A DNA stretch of 64,000 nucleotides from Duganella guangzhouensis (GTDB taxonomy: Bacteria; Pseudomonadota; Gammaproteobacteria; Burkholderiales; Burkholderiaceae_D): NCBI RefSeq assembly GCF_009674535.1, contig NZ_WKJK01000017.1, positions 93,102 to 157,101 of the forward strand, given 5' to 3'. Made by a program: the position numbers and the translations under genes. Numbering within the stretch: position 1 is the first letter of the stretch; the number at the start of each line of letters is the position of its first letter. The notes below the pieces were generated by a model that was not told the origin of the DNA, did no database searches, and was given only the letters and a program-made list of their open reading frames with translations. Of the stretch, positions 16,775-25,941 are shown one piece after another.

Positions 16775-17407
16775 ATGTCTGCTTGCTGCCAGGGCGGTTG
16801 CTCGTCCGCAAAACCTGTGGTCGATCCGCGTTATCGCCGTGTACTGTGGATTGCGCTGGTGTTGAATGCGCTGATGTTTGTGGTCGAACTGGCCGGCGGG
16901 CTGGGTGGTGATTCGGCCGCGCTGCTGGCCGATGCGGTGGATTTTCTTGGTGACGCCGGCAACTACGGCCTGTCACTGCTGGTGCTGGGTGCCGCCGTCG
17001 CCGCTCGGGCGCGCGCGGCGCTGTTCAAGGGTTGGACCATGGCGGCCTATGGCTGCTTTGTGCTGGCCAAGGTGGCGTGGGATGTCAGCACCGGCAGCGC
17101 GCCGCAGCCGCTCGTCATGGGGGCGATCGGCCTGGCGGCCTTGCTGGTGAACGTCAGCGTGGCATTGATGCTGTACGCCTGGCGCGATGGCGACGCCAAT
17201 ATGCGTTCGGTGTGGATTTGCTCGCGCAATGACCCCATCGGCAATCTGGCGGTGATGCTGGCCGCGTGGGCGGTGTCGGCGACCGCCAGCGCCTGGCCGG
17301 ACTTGCTGGTGGCGCTGGTGATGGCGGGGCTGGCGCTGAGCGGCGGCCGTAGTGTGATCGCGCAGGCCAGGAGCGAAATGCGCACGTTGGGCGCGACAGA
17401 AACATAG
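16775..17407 (+). CDS. Cation diffusion facilitator-like transporter with Cys-rich N-terminus
   Basis: A 210-residue integral membrane protein of the cation efflux (CDF/ZitB-like) group. Transmembrane segments alternate with the typical motif ELAGGLGGDSAALLADAVDF, where the Asp residues of helix 2 bind metal, and a second acidic/polar set in helix 5 (SRNDPIGNLAVM). It is shorter than classical CDF proteins (about 300) because it lacks the cytoplasmic C-terminal metal-sensing domain. The N-terminus MSACCQGGCSS has three cysteines and may bind a soft metal. Start ATG 16775 follows GAAAGGAAA. The transported metal cannot be told from sequence. Confidence 0.83.
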   Translation: MSACCQGGCSSAKPVVDPRYRRVLWIALVLNALMFVVELAGGLGGDSAALLADAVDFLGDAGNYGLSLLVLGAAVAARARAALFKGWTMAAYGCFVLAKVAWDVSTGSAPQPLVMGAIGLAALLVNVSVALMLYAWRDGDANMRSVWICSRNDPIGNLAVMLAAWAVSATASAWPDLLVALVMAGLALSGGRSVIAQARSEMRTLGATET

Positions 17408-17474
17408 TCGGATTTGGTGATTTTCGTAATTGCCATGTTGAAAATGAAGACGCACAATGCTGGCACATCTCCGT

Positions 17475-17493
17475 GCGAGCGTCCGTCGCTCGC
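17475..17493 (+). promoter_or_regulatory. Perfect hairpin in the GH31 gene leader
   Basis: GCGAGCG-TCCGT-CGCTCGC forms a 7-bp perfect stem with a 5-base loop, ending 19 bases before the start codon and just ahead of the AAGAGAGG ribosome site. There is no U-run, so it is not a terminator. It could stabilise the leader RNA or be an operator. Confidence 0.35.
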
Positions 17494-17512
17494 CTTCACT
17501 CAAGAGAGGCAT

Positions 17513-19831
17513 ATGAGACTGTTAGCCCACACGCCGGTGTTCACCGCGCTCGCATCGATTTTTGCATTTTCCACTTCCGCGCTGGCCGCGCCTATCGCTA
17601 CCCTGGACCGTGACGGCGCTTTCGTCTCGGTCGAGGCTTACGGCCCGAACGTGGTGCACGTCACCATCGCCGTCGACAAGGACGAGGTGCTGAAAGGCCC
17701 CGGCTACGGCGTGCTGGCCAAGAACGCCGACAACAGCGCCTTCCGCCACAATGGCGGCAAGGATGGCGATGTGTTCACCTCGGCGGCGATGACCGTGCGC
17801 GTGAACGCCGCGCCGCCGCCGCATGTGCCTAGCCAGGGCGAGAAGTATTTCGCGCCGGCGCTGGCGCCGGTCGGCCTGCAGGTGTTGAACGCCAAGGGCG
17901 AGCAGGTGGTCAGCCTGAATGGCTGGGAAATGTCGCCGCATACCGTCAATACCGAAAAGACCTTCCAGGTTGGCGCCACCTTCTCGGTGTCGCCGGGCGA
18001 GCATTACTACGGCATGGGCCAGAATCAGGAGTCGTTGGGCGCGCTGGATCTGCGCGGCCGCGTGCTCGATTGCCAGCACTGGTATGACGCGCCGGCCGGC
18101 GAGAGCGTGTGCGTGCCGTTCATGGTGTCGTCCAAGGGCTATGGCATTGTGTGGGATAACCCGTCGGCGACGCGCTTTGTGGCCGGCGTCAATGGCCGCA
18201 CCGCGTTCCAGTCGAATGTGGGCGAGCGGGTGAGCTTCTTCGTCATCACCGGTTCGACGCCGGAAGAGATTTATTCGGGCTATGCGCGCGTGACCGGCAA
18301 GACGCCGATTCCGCCCAAGTCGGCGTTTGGCCTGATTCAGTCGAAGGCGCGCTACGACAGTCAGCAAGAAGTGCTGCGTGTGGCGAACACCTATCGCCAG
18401 AAGAAGTATCCGCTGGATGTGATGGTGGTGGACTGGTTCTACTGGACCCGAATGGGCCAGATGGATATCGATCCGTCGCAGTTCCCCGATCCGAAGGCGA
18501 TGAACAAGCAGCTGCACGAGATGGGCATGGATTCGATTATTTCGATCTGGCCGCGCTACGAGACTTCGGGCCGCTATTTCAATGAGCTGGACGCCAAGGG
18601 CTATCTGCTGAAGGATAAGGATGGCAAGACGGTGGACGGCCTGCCGTTCCGCTCCGACCGCACCGGTGGTCTGATCGATCCGACCAATCCGGCCGCGCGC
18701 AAGTGGTTCTGGGAAAAGGCGCGCGACAATATCCTGTCGCAGGGCTTCGACTATCCGTGGCTCGACGAGACCGAGCCGGATCTGGTGCCGGATGGTTTCT
18801 TCTATTCGATCGGCTCGGGCGACCGTTATCACAATCTGTTCCCGTTGCTGCACGTGGAGGGCGTGGCCGACAATATGCGCGCGTGGAAGCCGAACAAGCG
18901 GGTGCTGATTCTGTCGCGTGCCGCGTATCTGGGTTCGCAGCGCACCGGCGCGCTGTTCTGGTCTTCGGATATTCAGCCGACCTGGGAGGCGCTGGCGCGC
19001 CAGGTGCCGACTGGCTTGAACATGACGGCGTCCGGCATCGCTTACTGGGGCAACGATATCGGCGGCTGGCAGAAGCTGTCGCCGGCGTTCGCGTCGACCA
19101 AGGCGCCGCTGATCGATCCGTCCGATGCGCGCGAGGTGGTGGGCAATTATCACGACTATCCGGAGCTGCTGGTGCGCTGGTTCCAGTACGGGACCTTCCT
19201 GCCGACGCTGCGTTTGCACGGCGATCGCAAGGATGCGGATATCTGGTCGTTCGGCAAACAGGCGGAGGCGGTGATGGCGCGCTTCGATACGCTGCGCTAT
19301 CAGCTGATCCCTTACATCTATTCGCAGGCCAAGTACACGCACGATACCGGCGCGCCGTTCATGCGTCCGTTGTGGATGGACTTTGCATCGGACCCGAATG
19401 TGGCCAATATCGGCACCCAGTATATGTTCGGGCCGGCCTTCCTGGTGGCGCCGGTGACGGAGCAGGGGCAGACGCAGAAGGATGTGTATCTGCCGTCCGG
19501 CACGGACTGGTATAACTTCTGGACCAACGAGAAGCTGTCCGGCGGACGCTGGGTGAAAGTGGCGGCGCCGATTGATCAGATTCCGCTGTTCGTGCGCGCG
19601 GGCTCGATTGTGCCGATCGGCGCCGAGGTGCAGTCGACGGCGAGCAAGCAGGCGATTGCCGAATTCAAGGTTTATCCTGGCAAGAGCGGCGAGTTCCGGC
19701 TGTATGACGACGATGGCGTCAGCTATGACTACGAGAAGGGCAAGTCGAGCGTCACGCAGTTGAAGTGGGATGACGCGGCTGGCAAGCTGACCGGCGGCGG
19801 CAACGCCCGCGTGACGGTGATCGGCAAGTAA
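17513..19831 (+). CDS. Secreted GH31-family alpha-glycosidase (alpha-xylosidase/alpha-glucosidase type)
   Basis: Exported 772-residue glycoside hydrolase that starts at ATG 17513 behind AAGAGAGG; signal peptide ends near ALAA at residue 24. The (beta/alpha)8 barrel carries the GH31 nucleophile Asp418 in YPWLDETEPD and the acid/base Asp515 in YWGNDIGGW, matching the arrangement in E. coli YicI. MVVDWFYWTRMGQMD precedes them. An N-terminal beta-sandwich and a C-terminal beta domain flank the barrel. GH31 enzymes of this kind release alpha-linked xylose or glucose from plant oligosaccharides. There are no other sugar genes adjacent, so the substrate is open. Codons look slightly less GC-rich at third positions than in the nar genes. 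Confidence 0.9.
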   Translation: MRLLAHTPVFTALASIFAFSTSALAAPIATLDRDGAFVSVEAYGPNVVHVTIAVDKDEVLKGPGYGVLAKNADNSAFRHNGGKDGDVFTSAAMTVRVNAAPPPHVPSQGEKYFAPALAPVGLQVLNAKGEQVVSLNGWEMSPHTVNTEKTFQVGATFSVSPGEHYYGMGQNQESLGALDLRGRVLDCQHWYDAPAGESVCVPFMVSSKGYGIVWDNPSATRFVAGVNGRTAFQSNVGERVSFFVITGSTPEEIYSGYARVTGKTPIPPKSAFGLIQSKARYDSQQEVLRVANTYRQKKYPLDVMVVDWFYWTRMGQMDIDPSQFPDPKAMNKQLHEMGMDSIISIWPRYETSGRYFNELDAKGYLLKDKDGKTVDGLPFRSDRTGGLIDPTNPAARKWFWEKARDNILSQGFDYPWLDETEPDLVPDGFFYSIGSGDRYHNLFPLLHVEGVADNMRAWKPNKRVLILSRAAYLGSQRTGALFWSSDIQPTWEALARQVPTGLNMTASGIAYWGNDIGGWQKLSPAFASTKAPLIDPSDAREVVGNYHDYPELLVRWFQYGTFLPTLRLHGDRKDADIWSFGKQAEAVMARFDTLRYQLIPYIYSQAKYTHDTGAPFMRPLWMDFASDPNVANIGTQYMFGPAFLVAPVTEQGQTQKDVYLPSGTDWYNFWTNEKLSGGRWVKVAAPIDQIPLFVRAGSIVPIGAEVQSTASKQAIAEFKVYPGKSGEFRLYDDDGVSYDYEKGKSSVTQLKWDDAAGKLTGGGNARVTVIGK

Positions 19832-19832
19832 G

Positions 19833-22127
19833 TCACTTGGCCTTGTGCCGATAGCGCGGCTGGCGTAGTCGCGCGAAGACGCTGTGGCGCAGGTCGCGCC
19901 ACAGCGGCAGCGGATCGCGCCAGTCGTGCACGAAGTAGCCCGAGCGTGGATGCAGGAATTCCAGCAGATATGCCGACAGTTCGCGCCAGCGCGCAACGGT
20001 TGTGTGGCCGGGCGGGGCGGCGGTCACGCCGTCGGCTGCGGCACGGGCCAGCAGGTGTAACAGGCGGCGGGTTTCGGCCGTCATGTAGCGGCAGCGGGTG
20101 CCAGCGCGGTAGGGGCGGGCATCGATCTGCCGGCCGAGCGCAAGCGCCTGATAGCAGTGCCACGGAAAGCTGGCCCCGGCCTGACATGCCAGCGGCAGGC
20201 TACCCCAGAAGCGGCCATTCACCTCCATCAGTGCCGCCTGTCCGGTGGCTGGGTCGTAGCGGTATTCGACCATGGCCACGCCTTCCCATTGCAAAGCCTT
20301 CAGCAGCGCCACCGACTGCCGCATCAGCGCAGCGTGCTGCGCCGAGGGCAGCGCTACACACAGCGTCGAGGTGCCGCCCTGCGGCGGCCACTCATGCAGA
20401 CGCTGATGCTGGAAGCGGTATAGTGCCTCCCCATCCTTCATCAACACGAACTGTCCCAGTCCATGGCCGGCGCAGTATTCCTGCACCATCGGATAGCGCC
20501 CCAGCGACTGGTAGCGGCGCAGGCTGGCCATCAGCGCCGGCGCGTCTGCGCAGTGACCCGCCTTTTCCAGTACCAGACCGGCCTGCCGCAGCAGCGGAAT
20601 CATGGCGTTGGGATCGGCCCATTTCAGCACCACCGGATAGCGAACCTGTTGCGCCGCCACTGCGGCTTCCCGGATGCTGGCCGGATGCCAGGTGCGTGGC
20701 ACGAACAGGCCGGCATCGCGCGCGGCGGCGTAGGTCAGATCCTTGCGCAGCACGCGCTCCATGCGTTCCCCTTCCGCGAACATCATGCGATAGCCGGGCA
20801 ACCGCGACCGCGCATTGTTTAGCATGAGGATGTCCGTCTCCGCAATTGCAAACAGCGCGGCGGGGCCGATTTCCTCGCCGAGCCGACATAGCTGCGCCAC
20901 CACGTCGCCATCACGCAGCATGCCCTGCCGCAGATAGCGTGAACTGAGCCCCAGTGCGCCATCGCTGCGCGCAATACCGTACACGGTAACGCCATGTCGG
21001 CCCAGATCGCGAATGATGGCAAGGCCGATCGGCGTGTCGATGCCCAGCACCACTGCCGGCAGCGGCTGCGTGGGGCGCGGCGCCAGCCAGCCTCGGATCA
21101 TGCGCCGCCAGTGATGCCGCTGTTGTTCGGTCACGGTGCTGATGGCGATGATGCTGGCGAAGACGGCCAGCATGGTACAGACATAAAACCATGGCGTCTG
21201 CGGATCGCCATGGATCAGCGCCGCGAAAAACAGGATCAGCGGCTGATGCAGCAGGTAGATGCTGAAGGTGTAGGCCGCAAACCGCTTCACGACCGGCGCA
21301 ATCCGCTCAAGTGGCGGCGCCAGTGCGCGCATGCCGGCGAAGTGGCAGACCACGATCAGCGCCAGCAGATAGTCGGTGAGGAAGTAGCGCGAGAACGCCA
21401 GTTGCCGGTGCCACTCGGTGCCGATACGGGCGCGCAGCCATGCGCTCCCGGTTTCGGTGATGTCGAAATGATGAAACAGCGCATACGCCACGCACGACGC
21501 CAGCACCAGCCACGCGCCGGTGACGGGGCGGATGCGCTGCGAGGCCTGCCAGCGGTGCAGCACCACGCCGGCCGTCCATACTGGCGCCAGCAGCAGGATC
21601 TTGGGGCCGATCAGCAGTGCGATGCCGGCGCACCACGCCCAGCGGCGGCGAGTGAAGCTATAGGCTGCGAACAGGGCGTAATACCAGAATTCATAACACA
21701 GCGACCAGTAAGGCACGTTGGAGAACGACATGATGGACAGTGTCCACACTTCGTTCGTGAAGGTGAGGCTGGTGAGGATGCGCAGCCATGCCTGGCCGTG
21801 GGTAGTGGCGCCTTCATAAAAGCGCGGGTCCATGGCGATGCCGATCTGGTCCAGCAAGGGTGTCAGCAGCACGGCGGGCAGCGCCAGCGAGTAAAAGCGC
21901 GCCAGTCGGCTCGACCAGTATTCCAGCGGCGTGTTCTCGCGGCTGGCGGTGATGTGGGCGATCACGTAACCGGAAAGGACGAAGAATACGATCACTGCGG
22001 CGTGGCCGTGGTCGTGCAGCGGGATCACGGCGCCGCTTAGCAGCCGCAGATTGGAGTGGTACAGCACCACCATCAGCGCGCTGACGATGCGCACCACGTC
22101 GAGGTAGATGGAGAACGAGCAGCTCAT
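19833..22127 (-). CDS. Fusion of membrane acyltransferase (acyltransferase 3) and ATP-grasp ligase
   Basis: A 764-residue two-part protein. Residues 1 to about 360 are an acyltransferase_3/OafA-type multi-helix membrane domain (SIYLDVVRIVSALMVVLYHSN at the N-terminus, IVFFVLSGYVIAH, ten or so helices). From about residue 370 there is a cytoplasmic ATP-grasp domain: Rossmann-like VVLGIDTPIGLAIIRDLG, a YPVVLKWADPNAM lysine strand and metal-binding VEYRYDPATG and MEVNGRFWGSLP. ATP-grasp enzymes join a carboxylate to an amine or thiol using ATP, so the protein may both activate and transfer an acyl or aminoacyl group to a surface polymer. The start ATG overlaps the upstream phosphatase stop (ATGA at 22124-22127). 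The fusion was not expected; see findings. Confidence 0.85.
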   Translation of the reverse strand: MSCSFSIYLDVVRIVSALMVVLYHSNLRLLSGAVIPLHDHGHAAVIVFFVLSGYVIAHITASRENTPLEYWSSRLARFYSLALPAVLLTPLLDQIGIAMDPRFYEGATTHGQAWLRILTSLTFTNEVWTLSIMSFSNVPYWSLCYEFWYYALFAAYSFTRRRWAWCAGIALLIGPKILLLAPVWTAGVVLHRWQASQRIRPVTGAWLVLASCVAYALFHHFDITETGSAWLRARIGTEWHRQLAFSRYFLTDYLLALIVVCHFAGMRALAPPLERIAPVVKRFAAYTFSIYLLHQPLILFFAALIHGDPQTPWFYVCTMLAVFASIIAISTVTEQQRHHWRRMIRGWLAPRPTQPLPAVVLGIDTPIGLAIIRDLGRHGVTVYGIARSDGALGLSSRYLRQGMLRDGDVVAQLCRLGEEIGPAALFAIAETDILMLNNARSRLPGYRMMFAEGERMERVLRKDLTYAAARDAGLFVPRTWHPASIREAAVAAQQVRYPVVLKWADPNAMIPLLRQAGLVLEKAGHCADAPALMASLRRYQSLGRYPMVQEYCAGHGLGQFVLMKDGEALYRFQHQRLHEWPPQGGTSTLCVALPSAQHAALMRQSVALLKALQWEGVAMVEYRYDPATGQAALMEVNGRFWGSLPLACQAGASFPWHCYQALALGRQIDARPYRAGTRCRYMTAETRRLLHLLARAAADGVTAAPPGHTTVARWRELSAYLLEFLHPRSGYFVHDWRDPLPLWRDLRHSVFARLRQPRYRHKAK

Positions 22128-22741
22128 GGTGCGCTCCGTGGCAGGCAGTGGTGCAGTCTGAGTACGGCCTGGCGGATGCGGGCGAAGCACAGGTCGAAGT
22201 AGGCGTCACTTAGCGTGTAGGGATCGTGCAGATGCGGCGTCGGCGGCTGGCACCACAGGCCGAGCAGGGCGATCTGGATGTCGGGACGGCCGGCAAGGTA
22301 GCGTTGTAGCGTGCGGGCGTGGCGCGGCTCCATGGCCAACAGCAGGTCGCCGGGCTGGATGCTGAAGTCGCGGATATCGGTGGCGCGATGGGCGTTCAGG
22401 TTGACGCCGGCACGGGTGGCGGCGTGCCTGGCAGCGTCGGGCGAGGCGGCGCCGGTGGTGGTGGACAGGCCGATCGAGGCGCATTGCATGCCGATGTCTG
22501 CGGCCACGCGCTGCGCATAAGCGCTGCGGCAGATGTTGCCGAGGCAGACGAACACCACGCGCCGCACGCGTTCAGGATGGTGCAACTGGAATGCCGTCAG
22601 TCTCCCGGCGCGCAAGTCCGCTCGCGCCAGCCAGGCCCGCACCGCACCGCGCCAACTGCCATGGCGGCGCGCGGGCGCGTAGTCGCTGATCCACATCCGC
22701 ACCGCGTCGCTCAAGCCGCGAGGTGGGCGCTGTGGCGTCAT
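22124..22741 (-). CDS. Low-molecular-weight protein-tyrosine-phosphatase-like protein, N-terminally extended
   Basis: A 205-residue protein whose C-terminal 145 residues form an LMW-PTP fold. The P-loop C(X)5R is CLGNICRS with nucleophile Cys66 and Arg72, and a late DPYTLSDAYF segment supplies the general-acid aspartate. In bacteria such phosphatases regulate tyrosine kinases of exopolysaccharide export (Wzb/Etp). The first 60 residues (start ATG 22741) are basic, Trp-containing and not part of the usual fold. Both ends overlap neighbours by ATGA, so it is coupled to the deacetylase before it and the acyltransferase/ATP-grasp fusion after it. No tyrosine kinase is visible in the window. Confidence 0.87.
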   Translation of the reverse strand: MTPQRPPRGLSDAVRMWISDYAPARRHGSWRGAVRAWLARADLRAGRLTAFQLHHPERVRRVVFVCLGNICRSAYAQRVAADIGMQCASIGLSTTTGAASPDAARHAATRAGVNLNAHRATDIRDFSIQPGDLLLAMEPRHARTLQRYLAGRPDIQIALLGLWCQPPTPHLHDPYTLSDAYFDLCFARIRQAVLRLHHCLPRSAP

Positions 22742-23745
22742 GGCTTCCTCGCATGCAGTGCCAGCTGGCCGTAGCCGTCGTAGAGCACTTGCGTGGCGAG
22801 GCGGCTGGTGGTGTGCAGCAGGCGGCCGCGCAGCAGCGGGTTGTGCGATGAGGCGGATGTCAGCGGTTGGCTGGCGGCTGCGGCCAGGCCGCTGGGCTGG
22901 AAGCGCCCCGGATGCGCGGCGAGGTAGGCGCACAAACGTTCCAGCCGCCGCTGGTTCACCGCGTGCCGCCGCGCGGTGCGCAAGCCTTCGCCACGGCTTT
23001 GCACGTATTCGAATGGATGGCTGAGGATCACCACTTGTTCCAGTCCCTCCGCGTGCGCCTGATCCAGCAGCCAGCGCATCTCCGCAAAGCTGCTGCCGGC
23101 CACCGTCAGCGAGCGCACATGCGTGCCCCAGTCGCGGAAGCTGAGGATAGGGCATTCCAGCACGCCATGCCGCAGATGCCGGCCGGCGTGCAGTTGATAG
23201 TCCGGATGGCCGCAATTGAAGACGCTTAGCCCGATGTTGGAGCTGTAGCGTATGCCGGCCTTCGCCAGCACGCGGTACAGCATATCGTCATGCTGCAGAT
23301 TCCCGGCGCGGAAGGCTTGCGGCGCCGGCAGATCCCATTCCGTAAACGTGGCCAGACCGTGTCGCAGCAGCTTCAGTGTGGATGCTGGATCGCGCCCGGC
23401 CAGATCGTCCTGGCGTGGCTGCGCGCGCACGCGCTCGGCCCAGTCGTCATGCTGGAACACCGACCAGCAGGGATGCAGGTGCAACTGCACCTCGTGACCA
23501 TGCGCGGCGATGCGCTGCGCCAGTGCGCGCATGGGATCATCATGGAAGTAGTAGCGCTGCGCGGTCTCGATAAAGAAGGTGGCCGTTATGCCGTGACGGC
23601 GCAGGCAGCCTAGCAGGAATTCCAGCCCCTGCGAGCGGCCGTCGACGTCGCAGCGCACCATCTGCACGCTGGCCGGTCGCAGCGCCGGATCGGCAAACGC
23701 GCCGGCGATGCTGAATTCGGTGTCGATGGTGATGCAGACGCGCAT
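22738..23745 (-). CDS. Polysaccharide deacetylase-family protein (NodB-like)
   Basis: A 335-residue carbohydrate esterase 4-type protein. The ATG at 23745 is preferred because GGAG lies 8 bases upstream; a GTG three codons earlier is also in frame. Catalytic features: metal-binding TIDTE (Asp8) at the very N-terminus, ATFFIETAQRYYF, the HxxxH-like HGHEVQLHLHP and late ILSHPFEY. There is no signal peptide, so it is cytoplasmic or uses another route; the cytosolic position resembles deacetylases acting on lipid-linked sugar precursors. It is the first gene of the three-gene coupled operon at 19833-23745. A glycan or amino-sugar substrate is likely but unknown. Confidence 0.87.
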   Translation of the reverse strand: MRVCITIDTEFSIAGAFADPALRPASVQMVRCDVDGRSQGLEFLLGCLRRHGITATFFIETAQRYYFHDDPMRALAQRIAAHGHEVQLHLHPCWSVFQHDDWAERVRAQPRQDDLAGRDPASTLKLLRHGLATFTEWDLPAPQAFRAGNLQHDDMLYRVLAKAGIRYSSNIGLSVFNCGHPDYQLHAGRHLRHGVLECPILSFRDWGTHVRSLTVAGSSFAEMRWLLDQAHAEGLEQVVILSHPFEYVQSRGEGLRTARRHAVNQRRLERLCAYLAAHPGRFQPSGLAAAASQPLTSASSHNPLLRGRLLHTTSRLATQVLYDGYGQLALHARKP

Positions 23746-23827
23746 GGCTGCCACTCCGGAACGGCGATCTGACCAGTGTAGTCATCGTCACCATCGCGGG
23801 CATGCGCTTGATCAAACTCAAGGCGAC

Positions 23828-25801
23828 TCAGTTGACGGGCGTGCCTTTCTTCCAACGTGTCCAGTGGCCAGTGATTTCCTGGATCACCGGACGCGCGGTC
23901 AGCAGCAGATTGGCGGTGGATGGTTCGAAGCCGCCCTGGTCGGCGTAGTTGACCAGCACTTCGCTATTGCTCTGGCCTGGATGTGGACGGTCAACGTCCG
24001 AGGCCGAGCGCAGGATCAGGATGCGCGCGAAGTCGACCTTGCCGGCGGCCTGGCCACGGCGCAGCACTTCCAGCGTGGCATTGTCTTCTTGCTGCGAGGT
24101 GCAGTAGCGCGCCTTGCCGTCGGTGAGTAGGGCCGACCACTCGGCGGCGCGGCGGCCCAGCGTTTCGCCGGCAAACCAGGTGTCGCCGGAGACGGTGTCG
24201 CAGCGGGTCACCACCGGCGGCTGGTTGGCGGGGGCGCTGGTGAAGCCGGCGCGGAAGGCTTGCGCCGCCGCCGAGTCGCTCAGTTTGACGTTGCGCGACA
24301 GCTGGAAGGCGCGGTCCACCAGCGCGGTATTCAGCTGGAACACCTCGGTGCGGTAGTGCGGCTCGGGCTTTTTGCCGGGGGCGTCGGTCATGATGCCGAA
24401 GTAGCCGTAGGGCCAGTTCTGCGGCATTTCGCGGGCGTCGATTTCGTGCGACAGCGAGTAGTCGACGGCGTAGTCGGCCCAGGCGGCGGTGGCCACGGTG
24501 CCGTGCTCGGTGCTGATGCCGGCGATACCGGCGATGATGAAGTAGGTGTTGCGCACGTCGAATCCGCTGGCGTACAGCAGGGCGGTCATGCTGGCGGCGG
24601 CGTTGCTGTAGCCCATGTCGGTGGTCATCTGGCAAATCTGCTCGCGGTTGCACAGTACCGCCGGATAGCGGGTGGACAAGCCGGGGACCGGGTGTTTCTC
24701 GGTCAGCTGCAATCCCTTGATGAAGGGGCCGGCTTCGGCGCCGAACATGTTGACGATCATGATGCGTGGCGCGTACGGCGCGGCGGCAGGGCGCGCGACG
24801 GCTGGCGGCGCGCCGGCCGGCCAGTTGCGCACGATGTCTTGCACCAGCGGATTCCCGACCCGGTACAGGTTTTCCAGCGCCGGTGGATAGCCGCCCGATT
24901 CGGCGTGCATCGATTCAGCCGCCGTCATGCCTGGCGGCTGGCGGTCGAAGTTGGACGCGGTGCGCAACACCGCCACCCGCTGCAGGTCGAGCAGGCCGGC
25001 GTCGGCGCCGCGCTTCAGTGCCGTATAGGTGGCGTTGTCTTCCTGCGCCACGATGCAGTACCTGCCCTGGCCGCCGGTCAGCATGCCGAACCAGTCGCGC
25101 GCGCGTTGGCCCAGCAGCTCGCCGTGATACCAGGTGTTGCCGGTCATGGTGTCGCATTGCGTCACTTGCGGCGGTTGATTGGCCGGCGCGGCGGTGTAGC
25201 GCGCGCGGTAGCTTTGCGCCTGCGGCGAGTCGGCCAGCGTCACATCGCGCGACAGCGTCAGCGCGCGCTGCAGCAGCGCTTCATTCAGCTGATACATTTC
25301 GGAGCCGTAGTGCAGCGGCGGCACGTCGGTCGGGGTTTTCATGTTGATGCCGAGGTAGCCGGTGCTCCAGTCCGGCCCGCGCTCGCGTGCGTCCAGTTCC
25401 CACGCCAGATCCGAATCGACCAGATAGCGCGACCACGCGGCGGTGCCGGTGGTGCCCTGGGCCGGGTCGATGCCGCCGATGCCGGCCACCAGGAAGTAGG
25501 TCGCGCGCAGGTCGAACTGGCCGCTGTGCACCAACGCGGCCACCGAGGCGGCGGCGTTGGCTTTGCCCATGTCGGTGGTCAGCTGGCAGACGTCTTCGTC
25601 ATTGCAACGCACCGCCGGGTAGCGCGGCGACAGGCCAGGCACCGGAATGGACTGCCGCAGTTGCAGCTTGTCGTCCCACAGTTTGGCCTCCTGGTCGAAC
25701 ATGCTGATGATCATGACTTTAACGGGCCGTGGCGGCGCGGCGTGGGCATTGCAGGCCAGGCTGGCCAGCAGCAGGGCGGGGAGGGCGCGGAATCGGAACA
25801 T
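23828..25801 (-). CDS. Exported tandem-duplicated purine nucleoside permease (NUP) family protein
   Basis: A 657-residue protein with a signal peptide (LLLASLACNAHA, residues 10-21) and two homologous halves. Half 1 begins near VKVMIISMFDQEA (residue 27) and half 2 near RIMIVNMFGAEA (residue 346); both contain a PVPGLSxRYPAV stretch, a CQ-TTDMG segment, a TYFxxAGIxGI turn, GYxGI, QPPxVTxCDT, QEDNAT and ILR(T/S)AS. The fold is related to nucleoside phosphorylases, and characterised fungal NUP proteins take part in purine nucleoside transport. Typical bacterial NUP proteins are about 340 residues, so this is a gene fusion of two copies. An outer-membrane or periplasmic nucleoside-binding role is plausible but not proven. 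It stands alone at about 80 bases from the deacetylase operon. Confidence 0.82.
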   Translation of the reverse strand: MFRFRALPALLLASLACNAHAAPPRPVKVMIISMFDQEAKLWDDKLQLRQSIPVPGLSPRYPAVRCNDEDVCQLTTDMGKANAAASVAALVHSGQFDLRATYFLVAGIGGIDPAQGTTGTAAWSRYLVDSDLAWELDARERGPDWSTGYLGINMKTPTDVPPLHYGSEMYQLNEALLQRALTLSRDVTLADSPQAQSYRARYTAAPANQPPQVTQCDTMTGNTWYHGELLGQRARDWFGMLTGGQGRYCIVAQEDNATYTALKRGADAGLLDLQRVAVLRTASNFDRQPPGMTAAESMHAESGGYPPALENLYRVGNPLVQDIVRNWPAGAPPAVARPAAAPYAPRIMIVNMFGAEAGPFIKGLQLTEKHPVPGLSTRYPAVLCNREQICQMTTDMGYSNAAASMTALLYASGFDVRNTYFIIAGIAGISTEHGTVATAAWADYAVDYSLSHEIDAREMPQNWPYGYFGIMTDAPGKKPEPHYRTEVFQLNTALVDRAFQLSRNVKLSDSAAAQAFRAGFTSAPANQPPVVTRCDTVSGDTWFAGETLGRRAAEWSALLTDGKARYCTSQQEDNATLEVLRRGQAAGKVDFARILILRSASDVDRPHPGQSNSEVLVNYADQGGFEPSTANLLLTARPVIQEITGHWTRWKKGTPVN

Positions 25802-25941
25802 GGACGCTCAGGTAGTGGAGAGATGAGCACATTGTATGCAATCGGCGTGCCAGCGAACCGCAATTTGTCCAGGACGAACGATTGGCGCCACATTCCTTTG
25901 CTCTCAAGTAAAATCGTTGCTATCCAGTCCAGAGGAAAACC

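Noticed and set aside
17522..19996. 824-codon minus-strand frame opposite the GH31 gene
   Set aside because: The GH31 catalytic motifs are on the plus strand; the antisense product is Arg/His-rich filler typical of high-GC shadow frames.
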